A stretch of 64,000 nt of DNA from CAVVTR01 sp963751245. Its GTDB lineage: Bacteria; Acidobacteriota; Thermoanaerobaculia; Thermoanaerobaculales; Thermoanaerobaculaceae. A program made the translations under genes and the position numbers. This document shows positions 35,578 through 44,079 of this stretch, piece by piece (the stretch's first letter is position 1; each line of letters starts with the position of its first letter). The notes under the pieces were generated by a model. The model was given only the letters and a program-made list of their open reading frames with translations. It was not told where the DNA came from and ran no database searches. The stretch covers positions 186,001 to 250,000 of the forward strand of contig CAVVTR010000006.1 in assembly GCA_963751245.1 (NCBI GenBank), read 5' to 3'.

Positions 35578-36535
35578 GCCGGCCGCCGTGGAGGGACGCG
35601 CCCTGGTCCGCCGGTACGCTCCCCGGGGCCTGTTCCGCGACCGCAGGAAGGCCGTCTTCGCCGCCGTCGACGGTGTCAGCATCCGCCTGGAGAAGGCGCG
35701 GGTCTACGGGCTGGTCGGCCGCTCTGGAGCAGGGAAGAGCACGCTTGCGCGGCTGCTCGCCGGGCTGGAGACGCCCGACGAGGGCGATGTGATGATCGCC
35801 GGCGAACCGGTCGGGGGCGCCGCGCGGGAACGGCGGCGGGAGCTCAGGCGCAGGGTCCAGCTCGTCTTCCAGGATGCGGGCGCCGCCCTCGATCCCCGTC
35901 AGTCCGTTCTCCGGGCGGTGTCCGAGCCGCTGGCCGTGCGCGGGGCGCTCGGTCCCTCCCGGCGCCGCGGTCGCGTCGAGGAGCTTCTCGAGGCCGTGGG
36001 CCTGGGCAGGGGCGCGGGACTCCTGTCCCGGCTTCCCCGCGAGCTCTCGGGGGGTGAGCGTCAGAGGGTGGCCATGGCCCGCGCGCTGGCCTGCGAACCC
36101 ACCGTCATGCTCCTCGACGAACCGGTCTCGGCGCTGGACGCCTCGGTGCGCGGCCAGGTGCTCAATCTCCTGGGGGAGTTGCGCGAACGGCTCGATCTGA
36201 CGATGATGCTCATCTCACACGACGTCCAGGTCGTGGCCGGAACGTGCTCGCGGGTCGGGGTGATGCTGGCCGGACGTATCGTGGAGGAGGGACCGGTGGC
36301 CGAGGTCCTCGGCCGGCCGAGGCATCCGTACACCCGGGCGCTCGTTGCGGTGGCGTCCGGCGAGGGGACGGGAGCGGCGGAGGAGGAGGACGAGTGGGGC
36401 CGGCCCTGGGCGGGGGGGTGCGCCTACCGGCGCTCGTGCCCCGTGGCGGGTCCGCCGTGTGACCGGGCTCCCGCCGCGAGGCGCGCCGGCGAGAACCACG
36501 AGGTTGCGTGTCATCGCGATCACGACGGGGGTTGA
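35570..36535 (+). CDS. Peptide ABC transporter ATPase (OppF/DppF-like)
   Basis: Second ATPase of the oligopeptide importer pair, 321 residues. Walker A is GRSGAGKS, the Q-loop VFQDAGAALDPRQSV, the signature LSGGERQRVAMARAL, Walker B VMLLDEPVSALD and the H-loop ISHDVQVVAG. The C-terminal oligopeptide domain has the Cys-containing segment AYRRSCPVAGPPC. GTG start overlaps the upstream gene. The two ATPases stand without permease or substrate-binding genes, so they must serve a transporter encoded elsewhere. Confidence 0.9.
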   Translation: MPEPAAVEGRALVRRYAPRGLFRDRRKAVFAAVDGVSIRLEKARVYGLVGRSGAGKSTLARLLAGLETPDEGDVMIAGEPVGGAARERRRELRRRVQLVFQDAGAALDPRQSVLRAVSEPLAVRGALGPSRRRGRVEELLEAVGLGRGAGLLSRLPRELSGGERQRVAMARALACEPTVMLLDEPVSALDASVRGQVLNLLGELRERLDLTMMLISHDVQVVAGTCSRVGVMLAGRIVEEGPVAEVLGRPRHPYTRALVAVASGEGTGAAEEEDEWGRPWAGGCAYRRSCPVAGPPCDRAPAARRAGENHEVACHRDHDGG

Positions 36536-36589
36536 AACCCCTCGTGACGCCGTTGCGTATGAGCGTTCGATAGGAGTATGGAGGTGCTT

Positions 36590-38293
36590 GTGGCTGCGAG
36601 ATCACTGTTCTGTGGCGTTCTTCTGACTGCTCTCATCTCGACCTGCACGCTCGCCGTGGCCCAGGAACCACCGGTGACAGTCAGCACGGCTCCGGGCCAG
36701 CAGGCCCGCGGGGCCAAGATGGCGGCGCCGGAGCTCCCTCTCACTCTCCAGAAGGCCGTGACCCTTGCCCTGGAGCACAACATCAACCTTGAGGTGTCCC
36801 GCCTCTCCCTGGCCCAGTCCAGCGAGGGCTTCATCGCGGCCACGGGGATCTTCGACCCCCTCGCGCAGGCCCGCCTGGCGGCGTCGTCCTCGACGACGCC
36901 GGCCACCAACGAGCTCATCGGCGCACAGGTCAACATCGTCCGCCAGCGCACCTTCAACCTGGGGTTGTCGCAGCTCTTCGCCACCGGCGCCGAGGCCTCG
37001 GTGTCGTGGAGCAACTCGAGGAGCAAGACCAACTCCTCGTATTACTTCCTCAACCCGAGCTACAACAGCGGCCTCACCCTGAGCCTCACCCAGCCGTTGC
37101 TCAAGGGCTTCGGTACCGACGTCACCCGCAGCAACATCGAGGTGGCCCGCCGCAACCGCAAGATCTCCCTGCTCGAGTTCGAGCGCATCGTGACCTCGAC
37201 CCTGCAGCAGGTCGAGAGCGCGTACTGGAACCTCGTCTACACGGGGGAGAACCTCAAGGTCCAGCAGGAATCCCTCAAGCTCGCCCAGGACCTCCTCGAC
37301 CAGACGCGCACGCGGGTTCGCATCGGGACCTCGGCGCCCATCGACATCGTGCAGTCCGAGGCCACGGTGGCGGCCCGGGAGCAGTCGATCATCATCGCGG
37401 AGAACGCGGTCCAGGCGGCCGCCGACCAGCTCAAGCAGCTCATGGGGTTCGAGAACCTCACGGACTGGACCTCCCAGATCGTGCCCCTCGACTCGCTCGG
37501 CGAGCCGGGAGGGCCCGTGGACCTCGACGAGTCGATCCGCACGGGGCTGAACCAGCGGGTCGAGCTCAAGGAGCAGGTGGTCAACGAGGAGATCCAGCGC
37601 CTGGGCGTGCTCGTGGCGGACAACGCCACCAGGCCGCAGCTCGACCTCTTCCTCAACTACGGCCGGATCGGTGTGGACGGCACGGTGAACGCGGCCGGCG
37701 CCGGCACGACGGCGAACGGGGGCTGGGGGGACGCCATCCAGCAGATCTGGAACCAGACCTACGACCAGTGGTCCGCGGGCGTGAACTTCTCGTTCCCCCT
37801 GGGGAACCACCAGGCCCGCGCCACCCTCGCGCAGCGGCGCTTCCAGCTCGATTCGGCGAAGCAGGCCATCGCGGCGGAGCGGCAGCAGGTCATCGCCGAC
37901 GTCCGCCAGGCGGTGCGGAACCTCGCCGACAACGCCAAGTCCATCAGCGCGGCGGTCAAGGCCAGGGAGCTCGCCGAGCAGAACCTGGACGCCGAGCAGA
38001 AGAAGTTCGCCAACGGGATGTCCACCAACTACCAGGTGCTCCAGATCCAGGCGGACCTCGCCGCCGCTCAGGTTGCGGAGCTGAACTCCCGCGTCGCGTA
38101 TCGCGACTCCCGGGTGGCCTATGATGTGGCGGTGGGCTCTCTGCTTCCCCGGATGGGCATCGCCCTCGAGGACCTCGGCCTGGCGAAGGAGCCCCACGCG
38201 GCGCTGAAGAACGTGGAGTGGCTCAAGTACGGCCATTGGAGCCACGCCCTCGAGCCACCGCCGGCGCCCGAGGCGCAGGCGGGGAAGGAGTAG
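36590..38293 (+). CDS. TolC-family outer membrane efflux protein
   Basis: Trimeric outer-membrane channel for tripartite export, about 567 residues. A signal peptide (ARSLFCGVLLTALISTCTLAVAQ) precedes two repeats of the outer membrane efflux domain (about 45-260 and 300-510). These have long Gln/Ala-rich helices such as LLDQTRTRVRIGTSAPIDIVQSEA and QNLDAEQKKFANGMSTNYQVLQIQ. The GTG at 36590 has GGAGG five bases upstream; an in-frame ATG at 36578 is the alternative. It starts an operon with Yip1-like, MacA-like and MacB-like genes, so the four likely form one export machine. Confidence 0.93.
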   Translation: MAARSLFCGVLLTALISTCTLAVAQEPPVTVSTAPGQQARGAKMAAPELPLTLQKAVTLALEHNINLEVSRLSLAQSSEGFIAATGIFDPLAQARLAASSSTTPATNELIGAQVNIVRQRTFNLGLSQLFATGAEASVSWSNSRSKTNSSYYFLNPSYNSGLTLSLTQPLLKGFGTDVTRSNIEVARRNRKISLLEFERIVTSTLQQVESAYWNLVYTGENLKVQQESLKLAQDLLDQTRTRVRIGTSAPIDIVQSEATVAAREQSIIIAENAVQAAADQLKQLMGFENLTDWTSQIVPLDSLGEPGGPVDLDESIRTGLNQRVELKEQVVNEEIQRLGVLVADNATRPQLDLFLNYGRIGVDGTVNAAGAGTTANGGWGDAIQQIWNQTYDQWSAGVNFSFPLGNHQARATLAQRRFQLDSAKQAIAAERQQVIADVRQAVRNLADNAKSISAAVKARELAEQNLDAEQKKFANGMSTNYQVLQIQADLAAAQVAELNSRVAYRDSRVAYDVAVGSLLPRMGIALEDLGLAKEPHAALKNVEWLKYGHWSHALEPPPAPEAQAGKE

Positions 38294-38299
38294 AAGCGG

Positions 38300-39058
38300 A
38301 TGGAGGAGGGCGACTACCGCCTCGACGAAGAGATCCCCGGGGAGGCGCCTCCTGCCGGTTCGGCGTGGGGGCGGCTTCCTCGCATGTTCTACGAGCCTGC
38401 CTCGGTGTTCCGGGAGCTCCGGCTGCACCCCTCGTGGGTGCCCCCGCTGCTCCTGGCCATGCTCGTGACGCTGGCGACCCAGCTGGTGGTGGTACCGCGC
38501 ATCGACCTCGAGACGTCGGTCCGCAACGCCCTCGCCCAGCGGAGCTCGACGCAGATGACCGAGCAGCAGATCGAGCGGGCCGTTGCGATCTCCAAGAAGA
38601 TGGCCAGGATCTCCACGTTCCTCTCGCCGCTGGTGGTCCCCTTGGTCCTGCTGCTCATCGCCGGGATCTACTACCTGGGTCTGAGGTCCGTGACGTCGGA
38701 GGTGGAGTACAAACCCGTGTTCTCGACGCTCCTCCACGCGGCGACACCCGCGCTGGTGGTGTCGAGCGTGGTCATGATGGGGGTGGTGATTCACCGGGGC
38801 ACCGTGATCCAGGAGCAGGCCACCCGCCTCGTGAGGTCGAACCTCGGCGCAATCCTGCCCGCCTCCACACCCAAGGTCGTGCAGGCGGCGGCCGGGGTCG
38901 TGGACGTGTTCAACATCTGGCAGGCCGTGCTGCTGGTGCTCGGCTTCGAGATCGTACTGCGCGTGAGCCGCCGCCGCGCCGTGACCGTCGTGGCGACGGT
39001 GTGGGGCGTGTGGATGTTGGCGAGGGTCGGTTGGGCCGCCGTGCAGTCGGCGATGTGA
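38300..39058 (+). CDS. Yip1-domain membrane protein
   Basis: A 252-residue protein with an acidic N-terminus and about five transmembrane helices starting at residue 45 (WVPPLLLAMLVTLATQLVV), matching the Yip1 family. Bacterial members are uncharacterised. It lies six bases after the TolC gene and just before the membrane-fusion protein gene. An intermediate hydrophilic loop (about 68-105) is predicted outside the membrane. It could be an accessory of the exporter. Confidence 0.72.
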   Translation: MEEGDYRLDEEIPGEAPPAGSAWGRLPRMFYEPASVFRELRLHPSWVPPLLLAMLVTLATQLVVVPRIDLETSVRNALAQRSSTQMTEQQIERAVAISKKMARISTFLSPLVVPLVLLLIAGIYYLGLRSVTSEVEYKPVFSTLLHAATPALVVSSVVMMGVVIHRGTVIQEQATRLVRSNLGAILPASTPKVVQAAAGVVDVFNIWQAVLLVLGFEIVLRVSRRRAVTVVATVWGVWMLARVGWAAVQSAM

Positions 39059-39069
39059 GGGGAGCAGCC

Positions 39070-40296
39070 GTGAAGCGGATCGTGATCGGCGCCGGCGTCG
39101 TCGCCGTCGTCGCTGTCGTGTTGTGGCTGTCGCTCGGGGAGTCCGAGGGCAACGGACCGTCGGTCGAGGTCGAGCGGGTCGGCCGCCGGACGGTGGTCGC
39201 CAGCGTCAAGGCCAGCGGTGAGATCAACCCTCTGCACAAGGTGGAGATCCAGTCCAAGGTGATCGGCGAGATCACCGCCATCCCGATCAAAGAGGGCGAC
39301 AAGGTCAAGGAGGGGCAGGTCATCCTCCAGATCGAGAAGAAGCTCTACGTGGCTGCCCTGGACCAGGCCCGGGCCGCCCTCGACCAGACCACCGTCACCC
39401 TGGAGCGCACCGAGGCGGAGCTCGCCGACGCCCGCCTCAGGCTCGGCCGCTCCCAGAAGCTCTTCGACGAGGGCGTCGTGTCGCAGGAGATGCTGGAGCA
39501 GTCGAAGCTCGCCGAGCAGACCGCCGCCATCGCCGTGAAGGCCCAGAAGGAGTCCATCCGCCAGTTCCAGTCCGCCTACCAGAAGGCCGTGGAGGACGTC
39601 GACCGCACCACCATCCGGGCCCCCATGGACGGTACCGTCACCGCCCTCAACGTCGAGGTCGGGGAGACGGCCATCATGGGCACCATGAACTACCCCGGCT
39701 CCGTGCTGATGGTGATCGGGGACCTCTCCGAGATCGTCGCCGAGGTGCAGGTGGCGGAGAGCGAGGTCGTCGGCCTCGCGCTCGGCCAGCCCGCGACCGT
39801 CACCCTGGACGCGTTGCCGGAGGTGGCCATCCCCGGCGAGGTCGTCGAGATCTCGTCCTCCGGGATCAAGGACGGCGACGTCGTCAAGTTCAAGGTCAAG
39901 GTGAAGCTGGAGCGCCGGGACCCGCGCATCAAGCCCGGCATGACCGCCAAGGTCGAGATCACAACCGCCACCGCGAAAGACGCTCTTGCGGTACCCCAGC
40001 AGGCCGTACAGAGCCGCTGGGTCGACGAGGCGGGGAAGGCGGTGACCCGGCGCGAGGGTGACACCTCGCAGAAGGAGATCAGCGTCGTCTACCTCTACCG
40101 GGGCGGCAAGGCGGTCCAGACCACGGTCACGCCCGGCGTGCACGACGAGCTCTGGGTGGAGATCACCAAGGGACTCGCCGACGGCGACGAGGTGATCACG
40201 GGGCCGTACAGGACGCTGCGCACCATGAAGGACGGGGAGGACGTGCGGCGCGAGAAGCCCGCGTCCCCGGCACAGGACGGCCGGACCGGAGAGTAG
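39070..40296 (+). CDS. Periplasmic adaptor (HlyD/MacA-like membrane fusion protein)
   Basis: Links an inner-membrane ABC pump to the TolC channel. The 408 residues start with one N-terminal helix (IVIGAGVVAVVAVVLWL). A lipoyl/biotinyl half-motif (SGEINPLHKVEIQSKVIGEI) follows, then a long coiled coil (about 95-185), the second lipoyl half with TTIRAPMDGTV, and beta-barrel plus membrane-proximal domains. GTG start with GGGGAGC upstream. The next two genes are the matching ATPase and permease, as in macAB. Confidence 0.92.
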   Translation: MKRIVIGAGVVAVVAVVLWLSLGESEGNGPSVEVERVGRRTVVASVKASGEINPLHKVEIQSKVIGEITAIPIKEGDKVKEGQVILQIEKKLYVAALDQARAALDQTTVTLERTEAELADARLRLGRSQKLFDEGVVSQEMLEQSKLAEQTAAIAVKAQKESIRQFQSAYQKAVEDVDRTTIRAPMDGTVTALNVEVGETAIMGTMNYPGSVLMVIGDLSEIVAEVQVAESEVVGLALGQPATVTLDALPEVAIPGEVVEISSSGIKDGDVVKFKVKVKLERRDPRIKPGMTAKVEITTATAKDALAVPQQAVQSRWVDEAGKAVTRREGDTSQKEISVVYLYRGGKAVQTTVTPGVHDELWVEITKGLADGDEVITGPYRTLRTMKDGEDVRREKPASPAQDGRTGE

Positions 40297-40300
40297 CAGC

Positions 40301-40981
40301 GTGCTCATCGAGATCCGCGACCTGACGAAGGTCTACGAGATGGGCAGCGTCGCCGTCAATGCGCTGGACGGAGTCAGCCTCGACGTCGAGCGCGGCGAAT
40401 ACCTCGCCATCATGGGTCCCTCGGGCTCGGGCAAGTCCACGCTCATGAACCTGATCGGCTGCCTGGACACGCCCAGCGGCGGCACCTACCGCCTCAACGA
40501 GCAGATGGTCAACGAGCTCACCGACGACGAGCTGGCGCGGATCCGGAACAAGGAGATCGGCTTCGTTTTTCAGACCTTCAACCTGCTCGCCCGCACCTCC
40601 GCCCTCGAGAACGTCGAGGTTCCCCTGGTCTACGCCGGCGTTCCCCGCACCGAGCGGCACCGGCGCGCCAAGGAGATGCTCGAGCGGGTCGGCCTCGCCG
40701 ACCGCATGACGCACCAGCCCAGCGAGCTCTCCGGCGGGCAGCGGCAGCGGGTCGCCGTGGCCCGTGCCCTGATCAACGAGCCCTCGATCCTGCTGGCCGA
40801 CGAGCCCACGGGTAACCTGGACTCCCGCACCGGCGACGAGATCATGGAGCTGTTCGATCACCTCAACCGGGAGGGCAACACCATCATCCTGGTCACTCAC
40901 GAGGAGGACATCGCCGAGCACGCCGGCCGCGTCATCCGGTTGCGCGACGGCAGGATCGTCGACGGCGGCGGGGGCGAGTGA
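40301..40981 (+). CDS. MacB/LolD-type ABC ATPase
   Basis: Stand-alone ATPase of the MacB/FtsE/LolD class, 226 residues. Walker A GPSGSGKST is at about 39-47, the Q-loop is VFQTFNLLARTSALENVEVPLVYAGV, the signature LSGGQRQRVAVARAL, Walker B ILLADEPTGNLD and the H-loop VTHE. GTG start four bases after the adaptor gene. Its stop overlaps the permease ATG (TGATG). Unlike E. coli MacB, ATPase and permease are separate polypeptides. Confidence 0.95.
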   Translation: MLIEIRDLTKVYEMGSVAVNALDGVSLDVERGEYLAIMGPSGSGKSTLMNLIGCLDTPSGGTYRLNEQMVNELTDDELARIRNKEIGFVFQTFNLLARTSALENVEVPLVYAGVPRTERHRRAKEMLERVGLADRMTHQPSELSGGQRQRVAVARALINEPSILLADEPTGNLDSRTGDEIMELFDHLNREGNTIILVTHEEDIAEHAGRVIRLRDGRIVDGGGGE

Positions 40982-42195
40982 TGTTCTTCGAGAACGTGCA
41001 CATGGCCCTGCGCTCCATCATGGCGCACAAGATGCGCTCGGCGCTCACGACCCTCGGCATCATCATCGGCGTCGCCGCGGTGATCGGCGTCGTCTCCATC
41101 GTCCAGGGACTGAACTTCTGGATCTCCGGGCAGCTCGAGGGGGTCGGCGCCACCTACATCCGGGTCGCGCCGGAGCGCGACCTCAACAACCCCGACCTGG
41201 CCGGACGGGACATCCGCCTGACCTACGAGGACGGCGAGGCGATCATGGAGAAGGTGCCGGAGATCGCCGCCTTCACGCCCATCTTCTTCCGCGCCGAGCG
41301 GCTCCGCTACAGGGACCGCACCGACACTCCGACCATGCTCGCCGTGGGCGAGTCCTACCAGGAGGTCGTGAACCACTGGGTGGACCGCGGCCGGTTCTTC
41401 TCCACCGTCGACATGAGGAGCCGGGCCCGGGTCTGCCTCGTGGGGCAGGCGGTGGTCGACGACCTCGAGCTCGGCGGCTCTCCGCTGGGGAAGGACATCC
41501 AGGTGGGGAGCGCCACCTTCACAGTGGTCGGTGTGATGGAGAAGAAGGGCCAGTTCCTCGGCCAGAACCGGGACGACATGATCATCATCCCGTTCACCAC
41601 CGCCCGGGAGATGTACGGCGAAAATGCCATGAAGCAGCTGGTCCTCGACTTCAAGGCCCGGTCCCCGGAGGACGTGGACCGGGCCAAGGAGCTGATGACC
41701 TCGATTCTGCGCGAGAGGCACGGCCTCAAGGGCAAGATGCCCAACGACTTCCACATCTACCTGCAGGAGGAGATCCTCAAGACCACGTCGACCATCCTGG
41801 GCACCGTCACCAAGGTCATCGGTGCGGTGGTGGGCATCGCCCTGCTGGTCGGCGGCATCGGCATCATGAACATCATGCTGGTCTCCGTCACCGAGCGCAC
41901 GCGGGAGATCGGCGTGCGCAAGGCCGTCGGCGCCCGGCGCAACGACATCCTGCAGCAATTCCTCATCGAGGCCATCACCCTGTCGGCGCTCGGCGGCTCC
42001 CTGGGCGTGATCCTGGGGTGGGGGATGGGTGCGGTGGGCGCGAAGGCGATCCCGGGGTTCCCGGCCGCGCACGTGCCCGTCTGGGCAGTGCTCCTGGGCA
42101 TCGGGTTCGCCTCGACGGTGGGCGTCTTCTTCGGCATCTACCCCGCGGCCAAGGCGGCGGCGCTGGACCCCATCGAGGCGCTCCGGTACGAGTGA
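40981..42195 (+). CDS. MacB-type ABC permease (FtsX-like)
   Basis: Inner-membrane mechanotransmission subunit of about 404 residues. An N-terminal helix (LTTLGIIIGVAAVIGVVSIVQG) is followed by a large periplasmic MacB core domain (about 50-270) and three C-terminal helices. VSVTERTREIGVRKAVGARRNDILQQFLIEA is the coupling-helix signature of the FtsX family, and the C-terminus is AALDPIEALRYE. It works with the ATPase, adaptor and TolC genes upstream, most likely exporting a macrolide-like compound, peptide or lipid. Confidence 0.94.
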   Translation: MFFENVHMALRSIMAHKMRSALTTLGIIIGVAAVIGVVSIVQGLNFWISGQLEGVGATYIRVAPERDLNNPDLAGRDIRLTYEDGEAIMEKVPEIAAFTPIFFRAERLRYRDRTDTPTMLAVGESYQEVVNHWVDRGRFFSTVDMRSRARVCLVGQAVVDDLELGGSPLGKDIQVGSATFTVVGVMEKKGQFLGQNRDDMIIIPFTTAREMYGENAMKQLVLDFKARSPEDVDRAKELMTSILRERHGLKGKMPNDFHIYLQEEILKTTSTILGTVTKVIGAVVGIALLVGGIGIMNIMLVSVTERTREIGVRKAVGARRNDILQQFLIEAITLSALGGSLGVILGWGMGAVGAKAIPGFPAAHVPVWAVLLGIGFASTVGVFFGIYPAAKAAALDPIEALRYE

Positions 42196-42250
42196 CCCGG
42201 CCGCCTCCGCGGTCCCCCGGGCACCCCTGCGGTTGTGGCAGACTGCTCGG

Positions 42251-43739
42251 GTGAGCCGGTCGCACCACCCTCGCGCCGTCGTCGTCGGCAGCGGACTCGC
42301 CGGCCTGTCCTGCGCCCTCGAGCTGCGCCGCGCCGGCTGGGAGGTCACAGCGATCTCGCCGGGACGTGCGGGAGCGGACGGCGCCACCCACCGTGTCCAC
42401 GCGCTGGCGCCCTGGGTACTGCTCACGGCCCCGTGGGTGCGGGGCGACAGCCCGTCCCGGTACGCGGAGGATCTGGAGCACCGGGCCGAAGGGCTGGGCC
42501 GTCCTGGTCTCGCGGCGGTATTGGCCGAGGCCTCGCACGAGACCGTGCTCGACCTCGTGCGGCTCCTCCATCTCGAGCGCATGGACGAGAAACCCGTGCT
42601 GCTTCCAGGCGACGACCACCCCCGGGGGCTGCGCTGCCGTCCCGCCGCGCCCGGGCCCCTCGGCGCACCGCTGGTGCACGCGTGCCGCGCAGCGGGGGTC
42701 CGCATCCAGGACCGCACACTGGCGTTGAGAGTCGCGGTCGCGTCGGACCGCGCCTGCGGCGTGGAGGTGCTCCGGCGCACGGGCTCCCGCATCGAGGTGC
42801 TGCCCGCCGACGCCGTCGTCCTGGCCTGCGGAGGGGTGGGTGCGGTTTTCCCCACGACCACTGCACCGCGATGGTGCCGGGGGAGCGCGCTGACCCTGGC
42901 GGCCGGGGCGGGCGCGCTCCTGCACCGGCCCGGCCTCACCCAGACCCTTCCGGTGACCGCCACGCCGCCGCTGTATTTCCCGACCACCGCCACGCTGCTG
43001 GGCGGGCGGCTGCTGCTGGACGGAGAGGCGCTGGCGTCTGTTCGGGACCTGGGCGAGGCCACCGCCGCAATCGCCCGTGCGCTCGCCGAGGGGCGACGGG
43101 TGGAGCTCGACGCCCGCAGCGGCGACACCGACCTGCTGCCGCCCCGGCTGCGGGACAGCCGCGCGGTGAGCCGGAACGGTCTCGTCCCTCTCGCGCTGGC
43201 CGTTCACCACGCCATGGGGGGAGTCGCCATCGACGGGCACGGGCGCTGCTCGCTGCCGGGACTGTACGCCTGCGGCGAGGCGGCCGGGGGTGTCCAGGGC
43301 GCCTGCAGGACCATGGGGACCGGGCTCATCGAGGCGACGGGTCTTCGCCCTCCGCGCCGCCTGCGCCGTGGCCGGCGACGCGGGGCGGCTGGGAGCGGCG
43401 CCGCCGCCGCCGTCCCTCGAGCCGGCCGCGGACCCCGCGGACCCGGAGTCGTTCGAGGCGCTCGTGGACGAGATCATGGGTCCGCTGGCCGTGCTCCGGG
43501 AGCCCGCCCGGGTGGCGGCCGGCGCGGAGAGGCTGGGAGCGTGGCCCCTGGAGCCGCGGCGCGCGGAAGCCGGGGAACGGGCGGCCCTCGCCGGACTCCG
43601 CGCCGTGGCCGCGATCACGATCCTCAGGGCCGAGCTTCCTCCGCTCGCGCACGCCGGTGGCAAAGTGAACCCGTTGATGAGAGCATGGGACCACGAGGAG
43701 GAGTCTGAATGTCCGAGGAAACCATCGCGATCGCCCTGA
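42251..43739 (+). CDS. FAD-dependent fumarate reductase/aspartate oxidase-like flavoprotein, frameshifted
   Basis: The N-terminal part has the dinucleotide site VVVGSGLAGLS (10-20), the ACGGVGAVFP segment and MGGVAIDGHGRCSLPGLYACGEAAGG, typical of the SdhA/FrdA/NadB superfamily. The C-terminal helical domain (FEALVDEIMGPLAVLREPARV to AAITILRAELPPLA) lies in the +1 frame. Removing one G from GGG at 43339-43341 joins GLIEAT to VFALRAA. The restored protein would be about 495 residues. It may be NadB (L-aspartate oxidase), but no nadA or nadC is nearby. The end overlaps the next gene by 31 bases. Assembly error or true pseudogene cannot be distinguished. Confidence 0.75.
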
Positions 43740-43972
43740 CACCGAGGGAGCGCCAGATGATCTCGGCGCTGCGGGATATTCCGCCGAGCCCGCTGCGCGA
43801 CCTCTGCGAGGAGCTCATCGAGCGCCTGTTCGAGTTCGTCCGCGAACCGCACTGTCCCGAGATGCAGGCGGACGGCGTGCCGTGCAGCTCCGCCTCGGCG
43901 GACTGCGAGCAGTGCGCCCGGGTGCGGACGCTCCTGGAGACGTTGCGGAGCGGCCTCACCACGGCCGCCTGA
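43709..43972 (+). CDS. Small Cys-rich protein of unknown function
   Basis: An 87-residue soluble protein, not recognised. An N-terminal helical half (TPRERQMISALRDIPPSPLRDLCEELIERLFEFV) is followed by four Cys in a compact segment: Cys49, Cys59, Cys66 and Cys69 (C-x9-C-x6-C-x2-C), plus Cys33. The spacing suggests a metal site or Fe-S cluster. GAGGAGGAG precedes the ATG. It overlaps the tail of the flavoprotein gene, so it may be a partner protein carrying electrons to or from that enzyme. A hairpin follows its stop. Confidence 0.62.
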   Translation: MSEETIAIALTPRERQMISALRDIPPSPLRDLCEELIERLFEFVREPHCPEMQADGVPCSSASADCEQCARVRTLLETLRSGLTTAA

Positions 43973-44004
43973 AGCCCGACCTGCCGGGTCCCGGTCCCAC
44001 GGAC

Positions 44005-44031
44005 GAGAGCCCCGGGGTCTCCGGGGCTCTC
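44005..44031. terminator. Intrinsic hairpin between convergent genes
   Basis: An 11-bp stem GAGAGCCCCGG/CCGGGGCTCTC has a 5-base loop. No T-tract follows on either strand, so termination strength is uncertain. It lies between the Cys-rich gene and the convergent aldehyde dehydrogenase gene. Confidence 0.55.
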
Positions 44032-44079
44032 GGTGTCCGGGCCGATCCTCCGCGGCACGCCGCGGAAGCGCTTCCTTCT

